From an uncultured Collinsella sp. (GTDB lineage: Bacteria; Actinomycetota; Coriobacteriia; Coriobacteriales; Coriobacteriaceae), in the NCBI GenBank assembly GCA_900540905.1, contig UQHR01000043.1:1-16000 (forward strand): 16,000 nucleotides of DNA, in the 5' to 3' direction. The notes beneath the pieces are model-generated. The model saw only the letters and a list, made by a program, of their open reading frames with translations. It was not told the origin of the DNA and made no database searches. Shown in pieces: positions 1 through 7,964 of the stretch (the first letter of the stretch is position 1; every line of letters begins with the position of its first letter). A program made the translations under genes and the position numbers.

Positions 1-48
1 GTTGGGGCCAGGCCCGATTTTGCCTCTTGACAATGTCCTGCTCATATT

Positions 49-70
49 AAAAGGAACGTCCCCAAGTGCC
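49..70. repeat. REP-like intergenic motif downstream of glmM
   Basis: The 85 bases between the window edge and the glmM stop codon contain AAAAGGAACGTCCCC followed by AAGTGCC. From memory, this GGCACTTGGGGACGTTCC type of sequence (minus-strand reading) recurs between genes in many bacteria; I cannot confirm that here. It resembles in style the GGTGCCTGTCCCC motif near position 15240. No clear terminator for glmM is visible in this gap. Confidence 0.3.
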
Positions 71-85
71 AGATTGGCCGCGTAA

Positions 86-1417
86 CTACAGAGCCTCGAG
101 CGCGTTGGCGATGCGCTTCATGGCGGCATCGGCGGATGCTTGGTCGGGCGCCTCGGCCAGCACGCGGATAACCGACTCGGTTCCGCTCTTGCGTACGAGC
201 ACGCGGCCCTCGCCTGCCAGCGCAGCCTCGGCCTCGGCGATGGCGTTCTGCACGCCCATGTTCTCGAGCGCGGCGTCCTTGTCCGCCACGCGCACGGCCA
301 CCTGCGCCTGCGGTAGCAGCTTGCACGGAGCCGTGAGCTGCGAGAGCGTCTCGCGCTCGGCACGAATCACTTCCATCACGCGCAGCGAAGTCATAATGCC
401 GTCGCCCGTGCGCTCGATATCGCCAAAGATCGTATGGCCCGTCTGCTCGCCGCCCAAGCTGTAGCCGCCCTCGCGCATCTTGGCATACACGTGACGGTCG
501 CCCACGCCGCTGGTCACGGCGCTCAGACCGGCAAGCTCCAGCGACTTGACCAGGCCAAAGTTGCTGGCAATCGTCGGCACCACGGTACCGCCCGAGAGTC
601 GCCCGTGCTTGTTCAGATACACGCCGCACACGTACAGGATCTGGTCGCCGTCTACCACGCGACCGCGCTCATCCACGGCCAGGCAGCGGTCGGCATCGCC
701 GTCGTAGGCAAAGCCCACGTCCAGCCCCTGCTCCACCACGTGGCGCTGCAGGCGCTCCATATGCGTGGAGCCACAGTCGACGTTGATGTTAAAACCATCG
801 GGCGCGGCATTGATCACGCGCACGTCGGCGCCGAGCGCGTCAAACACCGGCTTGGCCACCGAGGAAGCCGAGCCGTTGGCGCAGTCAATACCGATCTTGA
901 CGCCCTGCAGCGAAAAGTTCGCGCTGGCGATGAGCGAAGCAATGTAGCGGTTGCGGCCCTGCATGTAGTCCACCGTGGCGCCGATGTGATTGCCCGTGGC
1001 CAGCGGCACCTCGCTCTTACCATCGATGTAGTCCTCGATGAGCTCCAGCACGTCCTCGTCCATCTTAAAGCCGTCGCTGTTGACGAGCTTGATGCCGTTA
1101 TCGCAAAACGGGTTGTGGCTCGCGCTGATCATGATGCCGCAGTCGAAGCAGCCCTCGACCGTCTGATGCGCCACGCCCGGCGTCGGGATTACGTGCAGCA
1201 TGTAGGCGTCCGCGCCGCTCGCGACCAAGCCGCTCACCAGCGCCGCCTCGAACATATAGCTCGAACGACGCGTGTCCTTGCCCACGATCACGCGCGCCTT
1301 AGCACTGCGATTGGCGCCGTAATACCAACCCACAAAACGGCCGATCTTATAGGCGTGCTCCACCGTCAGCCCAACGTTGGCCTCACCGCGAAAGCCGTCG
1401 GTGCCAAAGTACTTCAT
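86..1417 (-). CDS. glmM: Phosphoglucosamine mutase GlmM
   Basis: This cytoplasmic enzyme interconverts glucosamine-6-phosphate and glucosamine-1-phosphate on the way to UDP-N-acetylglucosamine, the precursor of peptidoglycan. The 443-residue product has the full length of the family and opens with MKYFGTDGFRG. All four active-site elements are visible: the phosphoserine loop SASHNP with catalytic Ser100, the metal-binding loop DGDADR at 239-244, the sugar-binding loop GGEQTGH at 322-328, and the C-terminal phosphate-binding RKSGTESVIR at 409-418. The SASHNP loop and GGEQTGH point to GlmM rather than a general phosphomannomutase. The ATG start has AAGGAG six bases upstream. It lies 83 bp downstream of the DUF4012 gene on the same strand, separated from it by a terminator-like hairpin, so its expression may depend on read-through or on a promoter hidden in that gap. 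Confidence 0.96.
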   Translation of the reverse strand: MKYFGTDGFRGEANVGLTVEHAYKIGRFVGWYYGANRSAKARVIVGKDTRRSSYMFEAALVSGLVASGADAYMLHVIPTPGVAHQTVEGCFDCGIMISASHNPFCDNGIKLVNSDGFKMDEDVLELIEDYIDGKSEVPLATGNHIGATVDYMQGRNRYIASLIASANFSLQGVKIGIDCANGSASSVAKPVFDALGADVRVINAAPDGFNINVDCGSTHMERLQRHVVEQGLDVGFAYDGDADRCLAVDERGRVVDGDQILYVCGVYLNKHGRLSGGTVVPTIASNFGLVKSLELAGLSAVTSGVGDRHVYAKMREGGYSLGGEQTGHTIFGDIERTGDGIMTSLRVMEVIRAERETLSQLTAPCKLLPQAQVAVRVADKDAALENMGVQNAIAEAEAALAGEGRVLVRKSGTESVIRVLAEAPDQASADAAMKRIANALEAL

Positions 1418-1430
1418 GCGCTCTCCTTAT

Positions 1431-1464
1431 AAAAATGGGGCGAACAGATTATCTGTCCACCCCA
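1431..1464 (-). terminator. Hairpin with T-run between the DUF4012 gene and glmM
   Basis: Read on the minus strand, TGGGG (1460-1464) and ACAGAT pair with ATCTGT and CCCCA (1436-1440) around a one-base loop, with a three-base internal loop between the two stems. TTTTT follows at 1431-1435. The arrangement is that of a rho-independent terminator for the DUF4012 gene. It ends only a few bases before the glmM AAGGAG, so it could also act as a leader attenuator for glmM. The stem is interrupted, so its strength is uncertain. Confidence 0.6.
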
Positions 1465-1500
1465 AAATGGTACTCGATTATCTGGACTACCAGAAAAACC

Positions 1501-3813
1501 CTACGCCGACGCGCTGTCGCGAGCCGCCTGGCACGTGGGGGTCTGGCGCAGCGTAAGCGGCTTATCCCCCGCCTCGGCCGACGTGGTCAGCGTATAGGTG
1601 ATCGTCGTCGTCTCGCCCGCATGCAGGTCAACGGTTCCCGAATAGAAGGGAATGCCATGCCACGTGGCAGCGCCAAGCCCAAACTGGGTGCCCTCGACGG
1701 TAAGGTCCGAAATGTTGCCACCAGTCGGGGCGAACAGCGAGACATTCAGGCGCTCGTTATCACGCGCGGCATCGGGTGCGCTCGCCGCAACGTAGTCGGG
1801 CAGCTTGCCGGCCTCTTCCTGCGTCATGATGTTCGTCAGGGTGACGGTGATGCGATAGGAGCACGTGCCGTCGCCATTCTTGACGCCCTGGCCAATCTGC
1901 GTATCGGCGTTGAGGTACCAATCGAGCTTGGAGAAGCTCAGGTTGTTAAAGTAGACACCGGCAACGGGATCCTCGCTCGGGTCGTCCGGATCGGGCAGCG
2001 AGGCGTCGATGTTCATTTCCTTGATAGCGTTCTGCTCGTCGTCGTTTTTCATCCACGCGATCAGGCGGCCCTCTTCGGCACCACGCTCAACGGCGCTGAC
2101 GAGCTTCGTAACATCGACATCACCGATGCCGCCGAGAATCTTGTCGAAGGCGGCGCTGGCAACGGCTGCAAAGATGCCGTCCGACTCCTCGACCGGATAG
2201 TTCCAGTACACGTCGTGCATGAGGACTTTGGCCGCATTGGTGCCGTCGACAACCGTGCCGTCGGGCAGCGAGACATTGCCGACAAGGCCCAGCAGATACT
2301 GCAGGAACACCGGGTCGATACCGATGACGCCATCAACGTCTTGGCCATACTCGGACTTCCACAGAGCGGCGACACGCTGCGAGTTGCGCGGCCAGTCGGG
2401 CGAATAGGTGTTACCCGAGTTGTACAGGTTGCTGTGATTGCCAAACAGCGCCTCATCCTCTTCGTCGACGCTCTCGACCGCTTCATCCTCGCTCAGTCCA
2501 ATACGGGGAACAAAGTCGCCGATCGACATCTGGCCGTCGGTAACCGAAATCAGACCCTGCGAGCCGCCAAAGCCGCCGCAAGCACGAATCTCAACGTTGT
2601 TCATGGCGTACATGAGATAGTTGCGCGTCTGGCCGTTGGCGCCGAGCATCTGGGGAAGGACAGGGGCGACCTTCTCCGCTGCATCGACCGCGCCGCTTAG
2701 GGTGGCAAAGCCATCCTTTGCCTTATCGACCAGCTCGGTCACCTGGGAAATATGAGTATCGCCAATGCCCTGGACCTTCTCGTTGGCGCTCTTGAACACC
2801 TTCGAGCTGCTGGAAAGCGAATCGGCGACCGCCTGCAGCGCGGACACGTTAATCATGCCATCCTGGAACAGCTTGCCGGGCGTGGCCTGAGAAAGGTTGT
2901 CGGCCATGGGAACCAGCGCGTTGCTCGAGACATCGGACAGGGCATCAATCATGGTGCGGGCTGCGTTGATGTCACTGCCATACACCGGGATAAACGAAGC
3001 CGCCGTCCACAGCGGGCTCGAAGTCTCCGCCTTCATGCTGTCGCAGAGCTCATCGATCTTCTTCGCGTCGTCAGGCAGCGTCGAAAAATCGCCCGACGTG
3101 ACCTTGTCCTTAAGGCTGCCGACGATCTCGACGGCTTCCTTTGCTTCACCCTTTACGGTCTTAGCCGAGTTAAGCAGCATAAAGCCACTTGCGCCAAGCG
3201 CAACGAGAAGCACCACGACTACGGCGGCGACAATGGCGCCAGTGTGGCGCTTCTTGCGCTCGCCCTTGCGATGGCGATGACGAACCAGGCCGTCCGAGGT
3301 CGAGCTCGACGAGGCGTCGTTGCCATAGTTCAGGCCAAAATCGTAATAATCTTCCTTGGAACCGGAGCCCTTAAACTCGGCACCGTTATCTTCCAAACGG
3401 GCGAACGTGCCGGTCTCGGAGGCACCCGTATAGATCGTACCAAGGTTGCCCGTAAGCCCCGCGCCACCGGCAGAGGGAGTATTGTTGGCGGCATTGCCGG
3501 CATTAATGTTGCCGGCGGTATTCGCGGCGTTGGCAGCGCCTACGTTGTTCGCAGGTGTCGAAGGAGCCCCACTCGGCTGCGACGTGGGAGTCGCACCGCC
3601 CGCAAAGACATTCCCTCTTGCGCGACCGGTCTTTTTTGCCTTTTGAGACTGCTCGTACAGAGCGGTAAACATCGCCGTCTCGCCCGGAGACGTGCGCTTA
3701 CCGGAGCTGCCCTGTCCAGCGCCGCCCGGCGTGCCGGCCTTACCAGCCCCGTTCGGACGCGGCGGAACTGCAGGACGGCCGCTATCGCTGCCCTTAAAGT
3801 GATTACCAGCCAT
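1501..3813 (-). CDS. Membrane-anchored DUF4012 domain protein
   Basis: The 770-residue product has a hydrophilic N-terminal region of about 190 residues rich in Gly, Ala, Asn, Pro and Ser, with runs such as NAANTAGNINAGNAANN near 95-111. A basic stretch (RHRHRKGERKKRH) comes next, then one membrane helix at about 192-214 (GAIVAAVVVVLLVALGASGF), then a large domain. Inside that domain, NYLMYAMNNVEIRACGGFGG and the later FAPTGGNISDL match what I know of DUF4012, a family of unknown biochemical function common in actinobacteria and often linked with envelope or exopolysaccharide genes. The charge pattern predicts the long N-terminus inside the cell and the DUF4012 domain outside. I chose the ATG at 3813 because GAGGA lies upstream of it; an in-frame TTG nine codons earlier has no such support. 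Function is unproven. Confidence 0.85.
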   Translation of the reverse strand: MAGNHFKGSDSGRPAVPPRPNGAGKAGTPGGAGQGSSGKRTSPGETAMFTALYEQSQKAKKTGRARGNVFAGGATPTSQPSGAPSTPANNVGAANAANTAGNINAGNAANNTPSAGGAGLTGNLGTIYTGASETGTFARLEDNGAEFKGSGSKEDYYDFGLNYGNDASSSSTSDGLVRHRHRKGERKKRHTGAIVAAVVVVLLVALGASGFMLLNSAKTVKGEAKEAVEIVGSLKDKVTSGDFSTLPDDAKKIDELCDSMKAETSSPLWTAASFIPVYGSDINAARTMIDALSDVSSNALVPMADNLSQATPGKLFQDGMINVSALQAVADSLSSSSKVFKSANEKVQGIGDTHISQVTELVDKAKDGFATLSGAVDAAEKVAPVLPQMLGANGQTRNYLMYAMNNVEIRACGGFGGSQGLISVTDGQMSIGDFVPRIGLSEDEAVESVDEEDEALFGNHSNLYNSGNTYSPDWPRNSQRVAALWKSEYGQDVDGVIGIDPVFLQYLLGLVGNVSLPDGTVVDGTNAAKVLMHDVYWNYPVEESDGIFAAVASAAFDKILGGIGDVDVTKLVSAVERGAEEGRLIAWMKNDDEQNAIKEMNIDASLPDPDDPSEDPVAGVYFNNLSFSKLDWYLNADTQIGQGVKNGDGTCSYRITVTLTNIMTQEEAGKLPDYVAASAPDAARDNERLNVSLFAPTGGNISDLTVEGTQFGLGAATWHGIPFYSGTVDLHAGETTTITYTLTTSAEAGDKPLTLRQTPTCQAARDSASA

Positions 3814-3962
3814 AAAGAAATCCTCGCAATTGAGTCGCAATGAAAAAGTCCATAACGTTACTAGTTTATGGCATTTTGAACATCGACAGCTAAACTCCAG
3901 ACACGGACATCAATTGGCGAAAATGCGGCACAACGCCTTTTCTGTCTTGGCGGCGGCGCCAG

Positions 3963-4985
3963 CTACACCGTGAGGAACATCATCACGATGATCATGGCAA
4001 AGCCGATAAGGTCGGTCGGCAAAAACACCGTCCCCAGCATAACGGCGCTGGTGATGGTCGCCGAAACCGGCTCCACAGTTCCGATGAGGCTCGCACGCAC
4101 CGAGCCGATATCCTTAACGCCCTGCATATAGAGCATGTAAGCAAAAAACGAGCCGATAACCACGAACACCGCGAGCGCCTCGACGCCGGCGGCGTCGAGC
4201 GCCGGCATATGCGCCCAGGGCCGCACGAAGACACATGAGACCACACCCGCCGTGAGCATTGCCGAGCCCGTGACGATGGGGCTGCCGTATTCGGGCAGGA
4301 TCTTGGCGGGAATCACCGCCATGCAGGTGGCGCTCACCGCGCACATAAGGCCCGCCACCAGACCGAGCGGCGAGATGCTCAGGCTCGTGGGGTCGCCGCC
4401 GGTGGCGATCAAAAACGTGCCGCCAAGGGCCAGACCAATGCCGATCGCCTCGCGAGCGCGCGGCATGCGGCGATCGACCACGCAGGTGTAGCCCATGATG
4501 ATGACCAGCTGCAGGCACTGAAGGACCGTCGCGGTTCCGGCGTTGGTCAGGCGCACGGCCGAAAGATAGCAAAACTGGTTGAACAGCAGGCCAAAGGCGG
4601 TAAAGAGCAATAGCTGCTTGCGGTCGGCCGGCGTCGTCCAAAGCTTGACCAGGCGCGCACGGTCGCGCGCGACGACCACGACCATAAAGAGCAGGCCGGC
4701 AAGAATCTGGCGCACGCTCATGAGCCACAGCGTATCGACATGGTAGGTATCGAACAGGAAGCTCGCGCTGGTACCCGAGAAGCCCCAAAACGAACCGCCC
4801 ACCAGCGTAGCCAAGACGCCCGTGATCAACTTGCGTGTCGAAGCGCTGTTCAGGCGATTGCGCCATGCACGGCGGGTGCTGCGGCTGAGCTCGTCGGTGC
4901 CCTCGGGCACATCAATGTTCGATATATCGGTCATCGGCACCGAAGCCCCTGCGCCTTCGACCTGCTCGGCACACTCTTTGCTCAT
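3963..4985 (-). CDS. EamA/DMT-superfamily transporter
   Basis: The 340-residue protein is strongly hydrophobic after a charged N-terminal stretch of about 50 residues and should have around ten membrane helices, built as two EamA repeats (roughly 55-190 and 200-338). The second repeat carries the typical pattern SVRASLIGTVEPVSATITSA followed by a final helix IGFAMIIVMMFL. The first begins GVLATLVGGSFWGFSGTSASFLF, typical of these drug/metabolite exporters. The substrate cannot be predicted. The glutamate that often follows the late helix in EamA proteins (LGE) is replaced here (MLGTVF). The ATG is preceded by GGGGGAG four bases upstream. It is 149 bp upstream of the DUF4012 gene on the same strand; I see no sign of co-transcription. 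Confidence 0.88.
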   Translation of the reverse strand: MSKECAEQVEGAGASVPMTDISNIDVPEGTDELSRSTRRAWRNRLNSASTRKLITGVLATLVGGSFWGFSGTSASFLFDTYHVDTLWLMSVRQILAGLLFMVVVVARDRARLVKLWTTPADRKQLLLFTAFGLLFNQFCYLSAVRLTNAGTATVLQCLQLVIIMGYTCVVDRRMPRAREAIGIGLALGGTFLIATGGDPTSLSISPLGLVAGLMCAVSATCMAVIPAKILPEYGSPIVTGSAMLTAGVVSCVFVRPWAHMPALDAAGVEALAVFVVIGSFFAYMLYMQGVKDIGSVRASLIGTVEPVSATITSAVMLGTVFLPTDLIGFAMIIVMMFLTV

Positions 4986-5274
4986 TCCACTCCCCCGAAA
5001 CAGCCTGGAAACAATTCGGCTTACCTTACCACGGCGAAGGCATCAGCTGGAGGCTTGTCCGCTTATCGGTAGGACAATTCCGCAGGCGTCTTTCCATAGC
5101 TCGATACCGCAATGGCCTTGCATTATGCGACAGCCAAATCGCGGCAGCAGGCTCTTTTGAAATGGATATGACAAAGTCCCCGAATTCCACAATGTAAGCG
5201 ATTTTTAAAAATGTTCTTGCCACCGAGTTCAGGCTCCGTTATATTATCCCTTGCGCACTTGCGCACCCTTGATT
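4986..5274. other. Intergenic region between the transporter gene and tRNA-Val
   Basis: These 289 bases lie between the divergent transporter gene and the tRNA. I find no convincing coding frame: the short open frames have no ribosome binding site and do not resemble known proteins. The right end holds the tRNA promoter. A promoter for the transporter must lie in the left part, but I could not pick it with confidence. Confidence 0.5.
5217..5245 (+). promoter_or_regulatory. Promoter of tRNA-Val
   Basis: TTGCCA (5217-5222) and TATATT (5240-5245) are separated by exactly 17 bases. An A/T-rich stretch (ATTTTTAAAAATG) sits just upstream and may act as an UP element. Transcription would start about 20-25 bases before the mature tRNA 5' end. 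Confidence 0.7.
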
Positions 5275-5349
5275 GGGCGTTTAGCTCAGGGGGAGAGCGC
5301 TTCCCTGACACGGAAGAGGTCAGAAGTTCAAATCTTCTAACGCCCACCA
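5275..5349 (+). tRNA. tRNA-Val (anticodon GAC)
   Basis: The cloverleaf is complete. The acceptor GGGCGTT (5275-5281) pairs with AACGCCC (5339-5345). The D stem is GCTC/GAGC and the anticodon stem CTTCC/GGAAG, enclosing the loop CTGACAC with anticodon GAC at 5307-5309. The T stem AGAAG/CTTCT encloses TTCAAAT. The discriminator is A5346 and the CCA end is encoded at 5347-5349. The gene is single, with its own promoter and terminator. The genes to its right look partly accessory, so the tRNA could mark an integration site, but I found no repeat of its 3' end in the window. Confidence 0.97.
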
Positions 5350-5357
5350 AATGTTCG

Positions 5358-5394
5358 CAGCTCAGAGGCTTCGCCTCTGAGCTGTTTTGTTTTA
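5358..5394 (+). terminator. Rho-independent terminator after tRNA-Val
   Basis: CAGCTCAGAGGC (5358-5369) pairs perfectly over 12 bp with GCCTCTGAGCTG (5373-5384) around a TTC loop. The T-rich tail TTTTGTTTT follows. It starts nine bases after the tRNA CCA end. Confidence 0.93.
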
Positions 5395-5574
5395 TGTCGC
5401 CAAATCCACTGGCAGCTCCAACCGCTCAACTAGCCAAAAGCCGACCATCTACTTGCCGATCTATCCATCGGCATAACCAATCAGTCCGCACCGCAACTTC
5501 TCAGCAAAACGCCGCGATGTCTGCGCCCTGCGGTATCCTTGAGCCACTTGCACCTGCAGCACCAAGGAGCCGCC

Positions 5575-6261
5575 ATGCGCACCGAGCTCGATGTCCCCTT
5601 TTCGCACAAAGAAGAAGCCAAGGCGCTGGGCGCCAAATGGGACCGGACCAAGAAGATCTGGTATGTGCCCAGCGGCGTCAACCCAGAGCCCTTTGCCGAG
5701 TGGCTGCCCGGTGTTGACCGATCCGACCCCTCAGCGCCGTATATATATCTAGTACTGGGCAAGCGCGAGTGCTGGAAGTGTCACAAAGAGACCTCGGTCG
5801 CGGCCTTCGGCATTCCCTATCGAACCGATAACGACGAGAGCATCGTCATCGCGCACGCGCCCAACGAAGCCGGGCACATTGCCATCGACACGGCCAACGC
5901 CAACGCACTCGCCATCGTGCCCGCTCTTGGCTGCGTGCCGGGCGAGATCCGCGACTACCTTCATAAGCGCTGCGGCTACAAGCCCGTAGGCGCGCGAGCC
6001 TCCAAAGCCCCGTCGCTCGGCAACACGTGCACCAGCTGCGACGCGCTGCAAGGCAGCCGTTATCTGTTCGAGGAGCCCTCGTCCCCGTTTGCCCTCACTG
6101 CCATCAACAAGCTGCCGGCACTGGAGTTTGTGCGCGTCGAAGTTGCCGGCGTCTTTGGCGTCCCGGCCACGCGCACCGACTTTGACCAGGCACTCTTTAC
6201 CTGGGCACGCGACCATCACGCCGAGTTCCACAAGCAACTCGGTGAGGGGATTTATTTGTAG
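5575..6261 (+). CDS. DUF5710 domain protein with two CxxC pairs
   Basis: The 228-residue product starts with a DUF5710-type module (residues 1-45): LDVPFSHKEEAKALGAKWD, then KIWYVPSGVNPEPFAEWLP. In known proteins this small domain is often found in plasmid or phage primase-like and other DNA-processing proteins. The rest is less familiar. It has a CWKC pair at 66-69 and a CTSC pair at 152-155, which could form one split zinc-binding site. The ATG is chosen because AAGGAG lies five bases upstream; an in-frame ATG 12 codons earlier has no such site. It sits alone between the tRNA terminator and the convergent restriction gene. A role in nucleic-acid binding is inference only. Confidence 0.75.
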   Translation: MRTELDVPFSHKEEAKALGAKWDRTKKIWYVPSGVNPEPFAEWLPGVDRSDPSAPYIYLVLGKRECWKCHKETSVAAFGIPYRTDNDESIVIAHAPNEAGHIAIDTANANALAIVPALGCVPGEIRDYLHKRCGYKPVGARASKAPSLGNTCTSCDALQGSRYLFEEPSSPFALTAINKLPALEFVRVEVAGVFGVPATRTDFDQALFTWARDHHAEFHKQLGEGIYL

Positions 6262-6317
6262 AGATGACATCGAGGCATTGAGGAGCAGGAGCTCGATCGT
6301 TAAACAATCCCAAAACG

Positions 6318-7823
6318 CTACAGCCCCAGAATGTGCTCCAGATAGCCCTTGTTGAACCAGAACGATTGCTTCGTCATCCAGCGCCCATCGGGCAGTTCGC
6401 AAGCATTCCTTGCGATGTCACCGATCTCTGTTCCATCGGCAAACTTGTAAGCCGCTTTTGACGTATGCGGGCGAACGTGAACAATTGGGTTGTCCGCCAT
6501 ACCGGGCAGATTGTTAGTCACTTTGAGCTTTCCGCTTGCATCCCGATACGGGTTGAGCTCAACGCCCTCACGTATTACCTTTCGCGTCTCATCCCAACAA
6601 GCTTTCGCAGGGCCTTCGATTTCGTTTTCTCCCATCGCCCAGAACAAACAACGGTCGAGACGCAGCACGCCATCGTGGTCCTCGCGAAACACAACGAAGA
6701 AGAAGCGATTGGTCTCAAGGCACGCATGAAAAGGCGACGTTTCCCAGTCTTCCTCGATCAAACGCTTGAACTCAAACGGTGGGAACGACATAGCCTGTTC
6801 GATGTGCCCCCTGTTGTTAACTCGAACGGTTCGGACGGAAATGCCTGCCTTGACGAATTCCTCGGCAGCATTGTTTTTGATTCCGAGCATACGATAGACG
6901 AGCGTTGTCCACTGCGCCTTATTGCCCGTGTACTCCAACCCGTATTGCTCCGCAATCTGGCGATCAGTTTCGCCATAGTGTTGCTCGATAAGTCCAGTTA
7001 CGTAACTTTCGAAATCAATGGACTCGTCGTCGCCTCGAACGATGCTCTCGCCGATACGCGGGGCACCGAGAACATAGGCATGAAGCACATAGTCCATGTA
7101 CGAGCGTTTGAGAGAAAAGGCGCGGCGCTTCGCGCGACGGCGTTCGATCTCGCCCGTATCGGTATTGAAGTACTCGTAGTACTGGTCGACCCACATTGTC
7201 GCTTCGGTTGCGCCCTTTGTGCAGGCGCCCAAGTAGGTGGTCATGCCCTCCGACAGCTCGTCTGCGCGACCATCCTGAATGTACGAAATGATTTTCTCGT
7301 AGTCAGCGCGGATGATCTTCATATCCTCTTCGGGCAGACGAACCATGACCGCACGCTCAATGCGTTGGTCGTATTTATCGATGGAACGATCGCGGCCATA
7401 GTAAATCAACAGGATATTGCTGAGCTTGGTCTTGAGGTGCGAATTGTCATAGTCGAGCGAAACGGGACGGTCGTAAGGAATCATGGTCAGGACAAGACGT
7501 TCACCGGCAGATTTACGACCGTCTTTAAGTACGTCAAAACACGTTGCCTTGAGCTCGACACCCGCCTCGGGAAAGTCCGGCCGGTCGTCGCTGTTGGCCT
7601 TGTAGCCAAAGTAACGCTCCTCGATCAGGGTCCCCATACCGCCCTTGTACTTTTTGGAGCCAAAGTCCTTGGGCGCGCTCTCCCCCTCCGGCGCAATACC
7701 AAGCTCAAGAATATCGCGAAACGTCATCCCGTCGAGATTGGCAGCATACCGCTCGATGCTAGAGGGGTCAGAAAAATCAGTATCGTCAAGCATGCGCTTG
7801 AAATCGAGGTGCTTCTTGGACAT
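6318..7823 (-). CDS. Sau3AI-type restriction endonuclease (MutH-like)
   Basis: The 501-residue product matches the Sau3AI/MutH family; Sau3AI itself is close to 490 residues. The N-terminal half carries a MutH-type active site with Glu69 (GTLIEERYFG), Asp83 (RPDF), Glu90 and Lys92 (GVELKAT). The spacings of 14, 7 and 2 residues are those of E. coli MutH Glu56, Asp70, Glu77 and Lys79. The C-terminal half (about 290-430) has the second, non-catalytic MutH-like fold of Sau3AI, seen in VKAGISVRTVRVN, MSFPPFEFKRL and NRFFFVVF. By family, it should cut at GATC. The ATG at 7823 has GGAGG six bases upstream; in-frame starts further up lack one. It diverges from the methyltransferase gene with 141 bp between. 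Its base composition is visibly less GC-rich than the M16 gene, which suggests transfer. Confidence 0.92.
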   Translation of the reverse strand: MSKKHLDFKRMLDDTDFSDPSSIERYAANLDGMTFRDILELGIAPEGESAPKDFGSKKYKGGMGTLIEERYFGYKANSDDRPDFPEAGVELKATCFDVLKDGRKSAGERLVLTMIPYDRPVSLDYDNSHLKTKLSNILLIYYGRDRSIDKYDQRIERAVMVRLPEEDMKIIRADYEKIISYIQDGRADELSEGMTTYLGACTKGATEATMWVDQYYEYFNTDTGEIERRRAKRRAFSLKRSYMDYVLHAYVLGAPRIGESIVRGDDESIDFESYVTGLIEQHYGETDRQIAEQYGLEYTGNKAQWTTLVYRMLGIKNNAAEEFVKAGISVRTVRVNNRGHIEQAMSFPPFEFKRLIEEDWETSPFHACLETNRFFFVVFREDHDGVLRLDRCLFWAMGENEIEGPAKACWDETRKVIREGVELNPYRDASGKLKVTNNLPGMADNPIVHVRPHTSKAAYKFADGTEIGDIARNACELPDGRWMTKQSFWFNKGYLEHILGL

Positions 7824-7895
7824 AGGGTACCTCCGAACGTCGCAGTTAACCTCATGGTAGTTCAGGGCAGCATATTCCTCCATGAAATTGAGGTC

Positions 7896-7924
7896 TTGAT
7901 CTTGTCCGCTCGATCGGCTATTGT
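7896..7924 (+). promoter_or_regulatory. Candidate methyltransferase promoter carrying two GATC sites
   Basis: TTGATC (7896-7901) and TATTGT (7919-7924) are 17 bases apart, a fair -35/-10 pair for the methyltransferase gene, giving a leader of roughly 35 bases. GATC occurs in the -35 itself (7898-7901) and again in the spacer (7912-7915). These are the only two GATC sites in the 141-bp divergent intergenic region. The promoter call rests on similarity to consensus alone. Confidence 0.45.
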
Positions 7925-7964
7925 TGTGAGCACCATAAACGGACACAGTAGCGATTGGAGAAAC

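Noticed and set aside
27..50. TTGACA promoter on the plus strand at the window start
   Set aside because: The -35 is perfect but no -10 lies at 16-18 bases, and it would point into the antisense strand of glmM.
434..1432. Long plus-strand open frame over glmM
   Set aside because: Antisense shadow of a clear gene, His/Ala/Val-rich composition typical of reversed high-GC codons, no ribosome binding site or family likeness. The same applies to the large antisense frames over the DUF4012 and M16 genes.
3850..3871. CCATAA ... TTATGG inverted repeat upstream of the DUF4012 gene
   Set aside because: Only six-base arms and no clear relation to a promoter; could be chance.
6465..7964. A 500-codon open frame on the plus strand that continues in frame into the methyltransferase gene
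   Set aside because: It is entirely antisense to the restriction endonuclease gene or in the divergent gap, has no domain likeness, and methyltransferase motif I and a GGAG site mark the true start at 7965.
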